From Dokdonella_A sp963775445 (GTDB taxonomy: Bacteria > Pseudomonadota > Gammaproteobacteria > Xanthomonadales > Rhodanobacteraceae), in contig CAVZIT010000006.1 in the NCBI GenBank assembly GCA_963775445.1, forward strand, positions 682,001 through 746,000: 64,000 nt of DNA. The letters are read 5' to 3'. A model generated the notes under the pieces. That model had not been told where the DNA came from. It worked only from the letters and a program-made list of their open reading frames with translations, and did no database searches. Positions 63,996 through 64,000 of the stretch are shown here, in pieces. How positions within the stretch are numbered: position 1 is the stretch's first letter; each line of letters opens with the position of its first letter. A program made the translations under genes and the position numbers.

Positions 63996-64000
63996 TTGCG

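Noticed and set aside
1..64000. tRNA or rRNA genes, integrase, plasmid or phage origin
   Set aside because: I looked in the intergenic gaps and found no cloverleaf, rRNA segment, integrase or transposase gene. A proper scan with a tRNA finder would be needed to exclude them.

Overview
The window is high-GC and densely coded. It fits a gammaproteobacterium of the Lysobacterales (Xanthomonadales), possibly near Rhodanobacteraceae. This is inferred from gene content and style: a short XrvA-type H-NS, PilU, an RpoN/PilR-type pilin promoter, divergent rluD/bamD, a permease-first Mla-like ABC cassette, many TPR-sulfotransferases and an Oar-like TonB receptor. The genus cannot be fixed from the sequence alone.

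Layout. 0-4.6 kb: envelope lipid genes on the minus strand (pssA, an RsbU-type phosphatase fused to an anti-sigma kinase domain, a STAS protein, Mla-like permease and ATPase). 4.7-8.0 kb: a DUF4124 protein, a 0.6 kb inverted-repeat block, proS and an H-NS-like gene. 8.1-23.4 kb: acetoacetate-CoA ligase, then surface-glycan genes (GT2, asnB, methyltransferases, a small EamA protein, a YfhO-like membrane protein and a 1032-residue sulfotransferase/double-GT2 fusion). 23.5-26.9 kb: reverse transsulfuration (cystathionine gamma-lyase-type enzyme and cystathionine beta-synthase) with a hicBA toxin-antitoxin pair between them, then a YdcH-like gene. 27.3-48.6 kb: an accessory region with five TPR-sulfotransferases, one stand-alone sulfotransferase, two 2OG-Fe(II) oxygenases, pilU, a TonB receptor and four large repeat islands, one of which carries a small GIY-YIG nuclease gene. 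48.8-58.2 kb: rluD, bamD, pilR, repeat island 5, a sigma-54 promoter with pilA, a TPR membrane protein, a broken AbrB antitoxin and a glycosyltransferase. Several genes between 52.0 and 58.2 kb are frameshifted. 58.2-63.7 kb: flippase-like protein, methyltransferase, GT2, repeat island 6 and nadE.

The most unusual content is the repeat system. Islands are built from 33-49 bp imperfect palindromes that share the ends CTGAGCGTAG and GAAGTCGAAG. In islands 1, 2 and 3 these units are arranged head to head: arms of one orientation, a short centre, then arms of the opposite orientation. Each island has its own variant, as if amplified locally. In island 2 one centre is replaced by a 365 bp segment holding only the GIY-YIG gene, with matching GTGCC borders on both sides. 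This suggests a nuclease-linked repeat element with gene-less derivatives elsewhere in the window.

All functions are read from sequence motifs and remembered families. No database search was run.
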